The notes under the pieces: generated by a model
The model's database searches: none
What the model saw: only the letters and a program-made list of their open reading frames with translations
What the model was told of the DNA's origin: nothing
Assembly: GCA_910576335.1 (NCBI GenBank)
Contig: CAJTIU010000008.1
Coordinates: 62,001-126,000 of the forward strand
DNA: 64,000 bases
Direction of reading: 5' to 3'
Origin: Lachnospiraceae bacterium
GTDB taxonomy: Bacteria > Bacillota > Clostridia > Lachnospirales > Lachnospiraceae
Position numbers and translations under genes: made by a program
Shown: positions 28,737-36,947 of the stretch, in pieces
Numbering within the stretch: position 1 is the stretch's first letter
How the letters are laid out: the number at the start of each line of letters is the position of its first letter

Positions 28737-28937
28737 GGTACCCCTTGGGAACCCGCTATTTACAAGGCTTTCAAGACCCATTTTTGTAAGTAATTCACAG
28801 AATATTCTGATAATTCACTTTTTCAGCCTATTTTTTTGGCTCGTTCTTCTTTCAGTCAAAATATCCCTTCATATTACTCTGTTCTTCCTCCTCCCAACAC
28901 TCTATCTATATTATACACCACTTGCAAAAATTCTCAA
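28737..28937 (-). promoter_or_regulatory. Leader and promoter of array 1
   Basis: On the minus strand TTGAGA (28932-28937), 16 bases and TATAAT (28910-28915) start transcription about 165 bases before the first repeat. Near the repeat lies the palindrome CAGAATATTCTG (28798-28809) flanked by two direct TAATTCAC copies. About 93% identical to the array 2 leader. Confidence 0.85.
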
Positions 28938-28982
28938 CCCTTACTGCATTTTTTATTATTAAATTGGGGCACACTTGCACAC

Positions 28983-29154
28983 TTACTATTCACGGACTAA
29001 CCGCCCGCTCATAGTAACGATTCGGGGCGGCATTCCAAGTTTTGCTACGCAAAAACCGCCCCTCACCCCTGCATCATGTTCTCATGGAATACCCTCGCTT
29101 CGCTGGGGCAGACCCTGCGCAGCTTACGCGCATTCCTAAGCCGTGAATAGTAAC
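28983..29154. repeat. 172-bp GTTACTATTCACGG-family element
   Basis: Bounded by perfect 13-bp inverted ends TTACTATTCACGG / CCGTGAATAGTAA. The interior nearly matches 55778-55949. No coding capacity; MITE-like. It lies between the array 1 leader and the 3' end of the RT gene. Confidence 0.8.
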
Positions 29155-29164
29155 GATTATATTC

Positions 29165-31996
29165 TTATAATTCAATCATCCATTCTGTCTTCTCCCCGTT
29201 CTTTCTGCGAACCAGCAGTCCCATCTTAATTTCCATACTATCCGTTTTACTGTCATCAAAGATATCTGCCAGTTCTTTTTCATATTTTTTTATCGTTTTG
29301 TCAATGTTCCTCCGCTGTTTCCGGAGTTCCATCATCTTTTCCGCAATGGACTGTGCTTTCGCTCCTGCATTAATCTCTTCCTTTAATATATCCTGCTTAT
29401 TCGCTGGAAGTGACCTGGACAGAGGCATTGTAATATCTCCGCTCTCTTCTGCTTTTTTCAGAGCATGAAGGACCGGAGACGGATAGCAGTTCTTAGTCCT
29501 TTTGAAGTTACATGAACAGCCAGTCTCTGCCGATATCTGCTTATATTGATCACGAAGCTTCAGGCAGCTGACCGGCTTTTCCGGGCAGCGGAGAATAAAC
29601 TTCTGAGTCGTCTGATAGGAATAATTTAATGTAAATGACATTACTTTATGTACGAATTCCTTCCCCTCCTCTCCAAGATGCCCGAATACATATAATATTG
29701 TCAGCCGTTCAAAATGCGACAGATAATGTGTTGTTTTCGCTTTCTGGCACAGATACCTAAGCAGATTGCAGGAATTTAAAATCGTCTTCACTGCGTCATT
29801 CATTGGTTCAAATTCCTGTAAATCCCTATCCACCTCCATATGTTTCTGACTATATTCTTCATCACTCTTATAAGATGAAACAATACGTTTAACCACTCTG
29901 CCTGAGTATTGGACTACATCCTCCAGAATTTTCTTCTGCGGCTCATAGTACTGGTATCCTGCATCCAGGAAAAAGCTTGTTTTCCCTGTTTTCGGATGAA
30001 CGCCCCAGGGGAGTTTTATACATTGTCCCCTCTTTCCATTTCTTACCCTTGTTTTATTAGGAAAATACTCAATCTGAATTCCGCTTTCTCCTTGCTCTCT
30101 CCTCATTCCTCCAGTCTTCCGGTCTATGATATCAGACAATAGATTGGCATAACGGGCAGGAATCCATTCAGAGAAGAACACCCATATATGATACCCTCTG
30201 TACCCGCTATGCTCCAGATATCCTGTCATGCCCATATGTCTCAGCTCTTTCATAATATGTGCTGCCATATGAAGACATTTATCCATATATTCCTGTCTCA
30301 TGGCTTCATTTTTACATTGCATCAGGGCTCCTTTCGAGATATCCAGATCGATTACCAGGTACTTCACTGTCCCATTGCTTCTCTGAATGTAAGTTCCTAC
30401 TGTTTCTTTCTGCTCCAGATGTTTTTTTACCACATCTGCAAGCAATGGCTGTAGGATTTCTTCGCTCTTACGCCTGTGTCCGTCCGTAGCTCCATCCAGA
30501 GCATACAGATCCTCTCTTCCAACAAATAAATCCATATACCTGGATATTTCCTTTGCACTCAGAGCGATCCTGGCATGTTCCTTCTCTGTATCCGGATCTT
30601 CTAATCTGACAATATCGGCAGTTCTGGAATCACCCAGGTCAGCTTCTAACAAAGTTTCTGCTTTTTGATACATCTTCAGATCCGAATAGAGCTGAATCAG
30701 TTCTGTTCTTATCTCATCGGTCTCCCGCACCATATATCTGGAGTATGTGCCGAGTAATTCTGATACCAAAGGATGCTCTGATTCTAACAGAATATCTGAA
30801 TCCAGTTTTGATAAAGAATAATATATTTCATATTCTTTCAGTTCCTGTAACCGCATCTGATTCTTATCCCAGATACCTGCCAGATATACGGCAACATCCT
30901 TATATGGGTTGTCAAATTCCTGCCTGTTCTTACTCATCTCGTCCAGATCCGGCATTCCCCTTTTTTCCATCTGATACACCCATACCGCATACTCCAGTAT
31001 ACTGTTAATCTTCCGCTCATCTGTAAAATACTGTTCCCAGCCATTCAGTATCTCAGACCCCTTCTCCAGACGTAATTGTAACGTCTGATATTTCGGATTC
31101 AGCCATACCTCTTCTAATCTGTCGCTTAACTGGTTCTCTGCCTTCTCGGGAATCGCTCTTCCTGTCTGGTTGAATTGATACCCAAGAAATTCAAATCCTT
31201 CCTCAAACGGAACAACCTTCGTTTTGCTGTCATTTAATTCCAGTCCCAGATCTGCAAGATAGCCAGAAATCTTTTCCTTATATTCCTCTGCCTCTTCAAG
31301 ACTTCTAAAAAAGATCAGTATATCATCTGAATAGCGAATGTAGAATTCTGTCTCTTTTTCAATCCTCCTGTCCATTTCCGTCAGGTACACGTTAGACAGC
31401 ACGGGCGCTACCGTAGCTCCCTGATAAATTCCCAGCTTCTTTTCAACTAACTCTCCATTCTTTTCCAAAGATGCTGTCTTTAATACTTTTAGGATCAAGT
31501 CCATAACATCGTCTTCCCTGATTTTCTTTCGCAGCTTTTTTACTAACACATCATGCAAAATGTGATCAAAAAATGAATGAATGTCTGCACGGAAAGCATA
31601 CCCGTTCTTCATCCCCAATATCTGTTGATGTATGACTTGTGATGCATGCAGCGCGGACTTCCCACTCCGGTATGCGTAACAGCAGTCTGAAAAATCAGGT
31701 TCAAAGATCACAGACAATTCCTTTGCCAACGAGTGCTGCACCACTTTATCGCGCATTGTATATAAGCTGATAAATCTCATCTTTTCCCCTTTATAGATCG
31801 GAATCAGCTGCACAGGCATGCACTCATATGTCTGCTGTGATAATTCCATCCATAATTCTTTTATTTTATTCTTCTTGTCTTCTTCGAATTCCTCGCATGT
31901 AACAAAATCCACTCCCTCCTTCGGCTTATTCTTATAGACCTGCCTCCACGCATTCTGCAATTTTTGCTGATCAATAATTTTATTATACAGACTCAT
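29165..31996 (-). CDS. CRISPR-associated reverse transcriptase fused to AEP primase
   Basis: A 943-residue adaptation protein with two polymerases. Residues 60-290: a group II intron-like reverse transcriptase with FRADIHSFFD (catalytic Asp, about 138), YQGATVAPVLSNVYL (about 191) and the metal site YSDD (222-225). After a helical linker, residues 535-700 form an archaeo-eukaryotic primase (primase-polymerase) core: VIDLDISKG (548-556, metal Asp pair), SGYRGYHIW (597-605) and CIKLPWGVHPKTG. The C-terminus has a CNLLRYLC and CSCNF cysteine set and a charged coiled coil. Unlike RT-Cas1 fusions, Cas1 is separate, encoded upstream. Published relatives are CRISPR-associated primase-polymerases. 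It could copy RNA into DNA prespacers and prime or fill them. Confidence 0.9.
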   Translation of the reverse strand: MSLYNKIIDQQKLQNAWRQVYKNKPKEGVDFVTCEEFEEDKKNKIKELWMELSQQTYECMPVQLIPIYKGEKMRFISLYTMRDKVVQHSLAKELSVIFEPDFSDCCYAYRSGKSALHASQVIHQQILGMKNGYAFRADIHSFFDHILHDVLVKKLRKKIREDDVMDLILKVLKTASLEKNGELVEKKLGIYQGATVAPVLSNVYLTEMDRRIEKETEFYIRYSDDILIFFRSLEEAEEYKEKISGYLADLGLELNDSKTKVVPFEEGFEFLGYQFNQTGRAIPEKAENQLSDRLEEVWLNPKYQTLQLRLEKGSEILNGWEQYFTDERKINSILEYAVWVYQMEKRGMPDLDEMSKNRQEFDNPYKDVAVYLAGIWDKNQMRLQELKEYEIYYSLSKLDSDILLESEHPLVSELLGTYSRYMVRETDEIRTELIQLYSDLKMYQKAETLLEADLGDSRTADIVRLEDPDTEKEHARIALSAKEISRYMDLFVGREDLYALDGATDGHRRKSEEILQPLLADVVKKHLEQKETVGTYIQRSNGTVKYLVIDLDISKGALMQCKNEAMRQEYMDKCLHMAAHIMKELRHMGMTGYLEHSGYRGYHIWVFFSEWIPARYANLLSDIIDRKTGGMRREQGESGIQIEYFPNKTRVRNGKRGQCIKLPWGVHPKTGKTSFFLDAGYQYYEPQKKILEDVVQYSGRVVKRIVSSYKSDEEYSQKHMEVDRDLQEFEPMNDAVKTILNSCNLLRYLCQKAKTTHYLSHFERLTILYVFGHLGEEGKEFVHKVMSFTLNYSYQTTQKFILRCPEKPVSCLKLRDQYKQISAETGCSCNFKRTKNCYPSPVLHALKKAEESGDITMPLSRSLPANKQDILKEEINAGAKAQSIAEKMMELRKQRRNIDKTIKKYEKELADIFDDSKTDSMEIKMGLLVRRKNGEKTEWMIEL

Positions 31997-32005
31997 AATT
32001 CCTCC

Positions 32006-32293
32006 TCAAATAATAATAACTTCTGACTGCAGCATCTTCAGTTCGTTTAACGGTTTTCCAATTGTAACAATCTTATCCTCACAATTTTTACAAATTGAAT
32101 AGAACCTCACGCTTCCATCGCTTTTCCCAGAAGTTAATTGAAATATTTCTTTATAAAGTTTCTGAAACCTCTTATCCGTAAGATTGCATTCAAAGACTGA
32201 ATATTGAATTCTTACCCCATACCCCTCCAAAAGCTTTGCCAACTTTCTCCTGGTCCGGTCAGACTCAATATCATAACTAATCACATATCTCAT
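32006..32293 (-). CDS. cas2: CRISPR adaptation protein Cas2
   Basis: A 95-residue ferredoxin-fold protein that bridges two Cas1 dimers in the spacer integration complex. It has the typical start MRYVISYDIESDRTRRKLAK (the Asp in YDI is the conserved metal residue), then GVRIQYSVFEC and RFYSICKNC. Its start overlaps the cas1 end by 17 bases and its stop is 9 bases from the RT-primase start, so the three are cotranscribed. Confidence 0.95.
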   Translation of the reverse strand: MRYVISYDIESDRTRRKLAKLLEGYGVRIQYSVFECNLTDKRFQKLYKEIFQLTSGKSDGSVRFYSICKNCEDKIVTIGKPLNELKMLQSEVIII

Positions 32294-33275
32294 TCGTACC
32301 CTCCCAGCGATAAGGATGATATGGCTCTTTATTCTGAATCGCCTTCTTCAGGTCTGACGCCTGCTGTTTTATAATCTGCCTAAAGTTTTTCCCTGTCCCT
32401 CCTTCACCGCCAAGCATCCACTTCTCAAAATTTCTGCAGAACTTCCGGAAGCCTTCTTCATTTAAGATTACTCTTTCATCCTCCATTTCAAAGTCAAATT
32501 CATTCAGAATTCTTTTATTAAAGCTTCTTATCACAAACCGGTCTACAACCGGCTGGCGGAATTCCTCCACAATATCAAGCGCAAGTGATTTCCGCCCATA
32601 GCGGATTCCGTATAAAAATCCCAGATATACTTCAAATGATTCTGCCTCTAAAACCGAACATACTTCCCGGGTTAAAAATGTATACCCCAGACTGAGTATT
32701 ACATTGATGGGATCTCTCGGGGGCCGGCGGTTCCGTCCTCTGAATTCAAACTGGCAATTTATCATATGAGAAAAACAGGAGAAATAAAGATTACTGCACA
32801 TCCCTTCTGCTCCTAATATCTCATTTGATGTTTTACACGAGGTTAAACTTCCCTGAAGTTTTCTCATCTTTTCTATTTCCTTTTTGGGTGAAAAGCCATC
32901 TTTGTAGCGGTACTCCCTTACAACATTAATCTGGTTTTCTATCTTATTAAACACAATGGTCTTAGCCATATCCAGACGCTTTTCCATATTCTGATATGTA
33001 TCATATTGTGAAAATCGCAGGAAAATATTTTTTGAAGAATCAGCCATTGCCTGACCGATGTAACGACCGGAATAAGAAAACAAACTCACATCCACTCCAT
33101 TTTCCATAAGATATGTCAGCGCCTGGGTAGAGATCTGAACATTGCCGATGATTGAGATACCGTCTATATTAGAGATTGGAAATGATAGCAGCTTTTGATT
33201 CTGCTTTATGATTTCTATTCTTTCTCCCGCTTTTCTTATGTGGGAACCCTGTTCTTTTACGTATATTACGCTCAT
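32277..33275 (-). CDS. cas1: CRISPR adaptation integrase Cas1
   Basis: A 332-residue integrase that inserts new spacers at the leader end of the array. The N-terminal beta-domain (SNIDGISIIGNVQISTQAL) is followed by the helical catalytic domain with Glu157 in GAEGMCSNLYF and Asp234 in LALDIVEEFR. The usual metal-ligand His in GFLH is a Tyr here (YLGFLYG, residue 222). The gene shares its first base with the end of the CARF-HEPN gene and overlaps cas2. Length and the rest of the family features are normal. Confidence 0.95.
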   Translation of the reverse strand: MSVIYVKEQGSHIRKAGERIEIIKQNQKLLSFPISNIDGISIIGNVQISTQALTYLMENGVDVSLFSYSGRYIGQAMADSSKNIFLRFSQYDTYQNMEKRLDMAKTIVFNKIENQINVVREYRYKDGFSPKKEIEKMRKLQGSLTSCKTSNEILGAEGMCSNLYFSCFSHMINCQFEFRGRNRRPPRDPINVILSLGYTFLTREVCSVLEAESFEVYLGFLYGIRYGRKSLALDIVEEFRQPVVDRFVIRSFNKRILNEFDFEMEDERVILNEEGFRKFCRNFEKWMLGGEGGTGKNFRQIIKQQASDLKKAIQNKEPYHPYRWEGTNEICD

Positions 33276-34840
33276 TATTCTTCCTCCATAATCCTGTAAT
33301 ACTTTGAATTAATCGGATTCAGGAAGTGACAGGCTTTTCCATATAAACTGAAATCAATCTCCTCAACCTCACAGAAATTCCGGAACATCTCCGTCACAAA
33401 ATCACGGAATTTATAGTAATCCTTACTTCCCACCGGACCTAATCCATGGGCAAATATACTATTATTCCGGAGAGATACCATAGACCGTATTCTTTTTAAC
33501 TGATTTACCGGTTTTCCGTCCCTGCCGAAGCTGATCTTATCTCCCAGCGCAGCTAACAGCAGATACCCATCCAGCAATGCAATCGGATTAGGAAGATAAT
33601 CCTTATCATTGCCGCGGAAGAGTTCTTTTTTGAAATTCAGATTCAGGGATTTCAATAAATTGACTTGTTCTTGTGAATTTAACCCGTCGTATTCTTTTGA
33701 CGCTTTCGAAAAATCTGCCTTTTGATATTCCGGTTTTGATACATAGATCTGATATGTCATAAGCCTTCTCTGCTCAATCATTTCCAGAAGACGGTACCAG
33801 AGCAATGTTGCCATATCGTATTTTTCCTGCTCTTCCCGCCTTTTCGCATTCTCAAACATGGTGTACATAAGAGATATCATAATTGCCTTGTTACTTAGGA
33901 TCTTCTCCTGGCTTCTCTCTTTAATCAGCTCAGGGATTTTTTTCAGTTGACGCAGAATCTTATATTGATTTCTGAGGACAGGCTGAAAATCCATCATGAG
34001 AATCTTCTTATACATACGATAGTCACGTTTTAGCTCTTGGAGAAGCTGCTCCATCAGGGATGCTGCTTCTTCAAATTCCAGTGCGTCCCAATGCTCGTAT
34101 GCCTTGACTAACAGATATACGAACTTGATCTTCTGTCTGTTTAATGGATCCGGGATATTGTCTTTTAATGCTATCAGTTTTTCTGCTGCCCCGGCATAAT
34201 TATAGCGCTCAATTAAGGCAAATACTTTCTCTAACTCCAGATCGCCGAATACTTCTATGGGATTATCAATGTAGAATAATTCTTCACTTCCCGGCTCGGG
34301 TTTGCGGAAGTCTGTCAGATAGTGCTCTGTCCCGACGTATACTAATTGGACATCAATAAGGGAACCTGCCAGTGCTGCTGCCGCAGACATTGTCTTGGTT
34401 CCCCCGGTGAAATCAATATACACTTTTGATGGTCTGTCCCATGAGAGATAAGCCCTTTTAATTTCATGATAAATCGAAAGAGAATCTGTTGCCTCTACTT
34501 GATTTTTCTGGTAGTCCATTGCCTCCAAGTTGAGAAATTTTACAATCTTATCTAATATCCTCTCTGTCTCTTCTGTGTATAAAAACAAAATACGTTTTGG
34601 GTGTAATAAAGAAATGTTTAAGATTAACGGTTCGTAAGATGTTCCTACAGATAAAATAAGATAATCAACCTGTTCGAATACCTGGTCGGCATTTCGCTCT
34701 TTGTAATTCTCAATGATCGGTGGCATTAAATGTTCTTCATAATACTGCTCCGCTTTCTTACGCTGATCAAGCGTCTTTCTCTCCATTGCCATCCATACCT
34801 CTGCCAGTTCCTTTAAACTCTTTGTTTCTTTCGTTTTCAT
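33275..34840 (-). CDS. CARF-HEPN ribonuclease, TIGR02710/Csm6-like
   Basis: A 521-residue ancillary nuclease of type III systems, activated by cyclic oligoadenylate. The N-terminal CARF domain shows LSVGTSYEP (64-71) and DFTGGTKTM (143-151), the ligand-binding loops. A helical middle follows. The C-terminal HEPN motif is RNNSIFAH (Arg458 to His465, R-x6-H). It heads the adaptation operon (this gene, cas1, cas2, RT-primase) and starts 85 bases after the last degenerate repeat of array 2, with no convincing promoter between. I assign the TIGR02710 family from the GGTKTMS wording; Csm6 proper is the alternative. Confidence 0.85.
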   Translation of the reverse strand: MKTKETKSLKELAEVWMAMERKTLDQRKKAEQYYEEHLMPPIIENYKERNADQVFEQVDYLILSVGTSYEPLILNISLLHPKRILFLYTEETERILDKIVKFLNLEAMDYQKNQVEATDSLSIYHEIKRAYLSWDRPSKVYIDFTGGTKTMSAAAALAGSLIDVQLVYVGTEHYLTDFRKPEPGSEELFYIDNPIEVFGDLELEKVFALIERYNYAGAAEKLIALKDNIPDPLNRQKIKFVYLLVKAYEHWDALEFEEAASLMEQLLQELKRDYRMYKKILMMDFQPVLRNQYKILRQLKKIPELIKERSQEKILSNKAIMISLMYTMFENAKRREEQEKYDMATLLWYRLLEMIEQRRLMTYQIYVSKPEYQKADFSKASKEYDGLNSQEQVNLLKSLNLNFKKELFRGNDKDYLPNPIALLDGYLLLAALGDKISFGRDGKPVNQLKRIRSMVSLRNNSIFAHGLGPVGSKDYYKFRDFVTEMFRNFCEVEEIDFSLYGKACHFLNPINSKYYRIMEEE

Positions 34841-34924
34841 GTTTGTTTCTCCATTCTTATTATTTTATCTTTTTATGCAGTAAATACTGTGTTTTTCCCT
34901 CCTTCCTTGCTTTGTTTTGCACAA

Positions 34925-35693
34925 AAAGACAATGCCCTGACCCGGGCTTCTTTTTTTCTACGTGTTTTGAATGGACATCATGCACAGCAGAGATATCTGT
35001 TCAATGCTCTTAATCGGGCTTTTTTCATTTCTACGGCAGACAATGGAGACGGAACTCATGATGGGACATGGCGACAATGCCCGTAATCGGGCTTTCCTCT
35101 TTTCTACAAAGATGAACCACTACCGTGAGTTTGTTCGTGACATGTGTCAATGCCCTCAATCGGGCTTTCCTCATTTCTACACAACCCCAAAGTAGAGGAG
35201 GATACCTCAAAAGTGTGTCAATGCCCTCAATCGGGCTTTCCTCATTTCTACCCAAAAATATCGCAAAGGTTTATGATATGCCTTCACTGTGTCAATGCCC
35301 TCAATCGGGCTTTCCTCATTTCTACAACAACAAAAAACGCAGCTGCAGTTATGGGAAAGATGTGTCAATGCCCTCAATCGGGCTTTCCTCATTTCTACGA
35401 AGAAATTAGTAATAACAATGATGATGTTGGTTATGGTGTGTCAATGCCCTCAATCGGGCTTTCCTCATTTCTACGAATATGATATGGAGGAAGCAGGTTT
35501 TCAGCGTATGTGTCAATGCCCTCAATCGGGCTTTCCTCATTTCTACTCTCATGTTCGATGAGTTTATCGTAGCCAAGAAACCGTGTCAATGCCCTCAATC
35601 GGGCTTTCCTCATTTCTACGAGAAGAATTGAAACCTGTAGTTGAGCTTTCTGATGGGTGTCAATGCCCTCAATCGGGCTTTCCTCATTTCTAC
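34925..35693 (-). CRISPR. CRISPR array 2, 11 repeats
   Basis: Same 37-bp repeat with one change (GCCCTCAATCGGGC instead of GCCCTTAATCGGGC). Eight identical copies (35144-35693), then three increasingly degenerate ones at 35071, 34998 and 34925. Ten spacers of 34-39 bases. The leader is at the right, so transcription is on the minus strand toward the adaptation operon. The oldest spacer (34962-34997) matches that of array 1 except for its first few bases. Confidence 0.97.
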
Positions 35694-35894
35694 GGTACCC
35701 CTTGGGAAACCGCTATTTACAAGGCTTTCAAGACGCATTTTTGCAAGTAATTCACAGAATATTCTGATAATTCACTTTTTCAGCCTATTTTTTTGGCTCG
35801 TTCTTCTTTCAGTCAAAATATCCGTTCACATCACTCTGTTCTTCCTCTTCCCAACACTCTATTTATATTATACACCACTTTCCAAAATTCTCAA
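35694..35894 (-). promoter_or_regulatory. Leader and promoter of array 2
   Basis: TTGAGA (35889-35894), 16 bases, TATAAT (35867-35872) on the minus strand, with CAGAATATTCTG at 35755-35766 between TAATTCAC repeats, all as in array 1. Confidence 0.85.
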
Positions 35895-35946
35895 CCCTTG
35901 CTGCATTTTTTTACTAATTTAATCCAGTTTTCTTGATAAGGTATGG

Positions 35947-36137
35947 GTTACTATTCATAGACTAACCGTCCTCTCATAGTAACAACCCTTGGTTACTATT
36001 CACGGGGCCGTGCACCCCGCTGCACGGCATCCGAGCCGATAAAGTGGTGGTATCCGGCATCCAGCCCCTCGCTGAAAGCGACTTTAAATGGGCTGGATGC
36101 GTTACTATGAGCGGACGGTTAGTCCGTGAATAGTAAC
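35947..36137. repeat. Composite GTTACTATTCACGG-family element
   Basis: A 37-bp hairpin unit (35947-35983) is followed by a 146-bp element from GTTACTATTCACGGGG (35992) to CCGTGAATAGTAAC (36137), which itself ends in another inverted unit at 36101-36137. It contains GGCATCCAGCCC / GGGCTGGATGC arms. It separates the array 2 leader from the second toxin cassette. No coding capacity. Confidence 0.75.
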
Positions 36138-36175
36138 AACCCTTGCTATATTTTTTTAGTAACAGAAGATCAAGC

Positions 36176-36300
36176 TTGAAATCAGTAACCGTTTATATTA
36201 TATTGGAATCAGAAAAAGAGTGCCACCGGAAGACGGCTGGCCCGAAACAGATTAGACTACAGAGTAGCCGCTTGAGTTTGCGAAACCGGGGCGGCTATTT
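36176..36300 (+). ncRNA. Predicted antisense RNA of the second toxin cassette
   Basis: Promoter TTGAAA (36176-36181), 17 bases, TATATT (36199-36204). The RNA would start near 36211 and end at the TAGCCGC / GCGGCTA hairpin (36265-36297) that overlaps the toxin stop codon. It shares AGACGGCT with the first cassette's antisense RNA. Confidence 0.45.
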
Positions 36301-36399
36301 CTGTGTCTTATGATTATCGTTACGCCCGATGGCATATCTGAGGCTAAAGCAACCAACACAAAGGCTGAGCACTGCAATAAGTCCTTCAATCGTCAACAT
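36295..36399 (-). CDS. Small hydrophobic type I toxin, second copy
   Basis: A 34-residue peptide on the minus strand: MLTIEGLIAVLSLCVGCFSL then RYAIGRNDNHKTQK. It aligns end to end with the toxin at 25148-25246 (same MLTIE start, membrane helix, glycine and basic tail). A GGGAGGG site lies 8 bases upstream. An opposing promoter and a hairpin at the stop give the same layout as the first cassette. Membrane toxin by analogy. Missed by length cut-offs. Confidence 0.7.
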   Translation of the reverse strand: MLTIEGLIAVLSLCVGCFSLRYAIGRNDNHKTQK

Positions 36400-36716
36400 A
36401 AGCGCTGCCCTCCCTTCCAGTATTTCCACTCATAGACGGATTATGTAAACGGAGAAATGTTCTCGATGTAAGAGCATCGTTAAAAGTTGTGCTGCAGATG
36501 GAGCAGGATAAACTTCCATCTCATAAGATGTCTTGACTGGGCATTGAGCTTGGCAACTTTGATAAAGTTGTAGTCCATGTGGGGGACTTAATGATTTCCA
36601 CACCGTTATGGGTGTCTTAACTGGATACCGAGGCTGACAACCAGCAGAAAACTCTTTTAAAAAAATTTCTTTGAGGAGTGTGGTTTTTCACACTCCTCTT
36701 TACATATGAGGTATAA
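36400..36716. other. Gene-free stretch ending in a strong hairpin
   Basis: No recognisable gene. Plus-strand frames show open pieces (GIELGNFDKVVVHVGDLMIS) broken by stops, perhaps a decayed gene. At 36673-36698, arms GAGGAGTGTG and CACACTCCTC surround GTTTTT just upstream of the next ATG, so this is either a terminator or a 5' attenuator. Confidence 0.4.
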
Positions 36717-36947
36717 ATGGCAACTAAAGCAGATAAGAAAAATGCGATACGACAAGGAATCATTGATTCTGCAAGTGTTTATAGCCAGAACCTGGCAGGT
36801 AAGGCGTTTTTATATGTATATGGTGAAGAGTATTTTGAGGTGTCTTTTCCGGTAGATCACTTTTTGCATCTGACAGGCGTTGAAACTGGTTTGTCTGCAA
36901 AAGATTTCTACAAAGTAACACAGAGACACTTGCAGAAGGCGGCATAA
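36717..36947 (+). CDS. Small protein resembling the start of a PBECR4-type nuclease
   Basis: A 76-residue protein: NLAGKAFLYVYGEEYFEVSF, then DHFLHLTGVETGLSAKDFY. The wording recalls the N-terminal part of phage-type barnase/EndoU/ColicinE5-D/RelE-like (PBECR4) nucleases, which are longer; here the frame ends soon after QRHLQKAA. It may be a truncated toxin or a small independent protein. GAGG lies 8 bases before the ATG. Function unproven. Confidence 0.45.
   Translation: MATKADKKNAIRQGIIDSASVYSQNLAGKAFLYVYGEEYFEVSFPVDHFLHLTGVETGLSAKDFYKVTQRHLQKAA

Noticed and set aside
29165-31996. Retron, group II intron or diversity-generating retroelement
   Set aside because: No msr/msd-like RNA, no maturase or intron ends, no template/variable repeat pair; the gene sits in a cas1-cas2 operon and has a primase domain.
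35125-35561. Open frames across CRISPR array 2 (also 28217-28432 and 28678-28962 in array 1)
   Set aside because: They are made of repeat and spacer units read in frame; no start signals or protein features.
27737-35693. Type II or V system with tracrRNA
   Set aside because: No Cas9 or Cas12, and the repeat tag, Cas10 and RAMP genes fit type III.
36451-36700. Possible gene or riboswitch upstream of the 76-residue protein
   Set aside because: Frames are broken and no known aptamer pattern is recognised; only the hairpin at 36673-36698 is supported.
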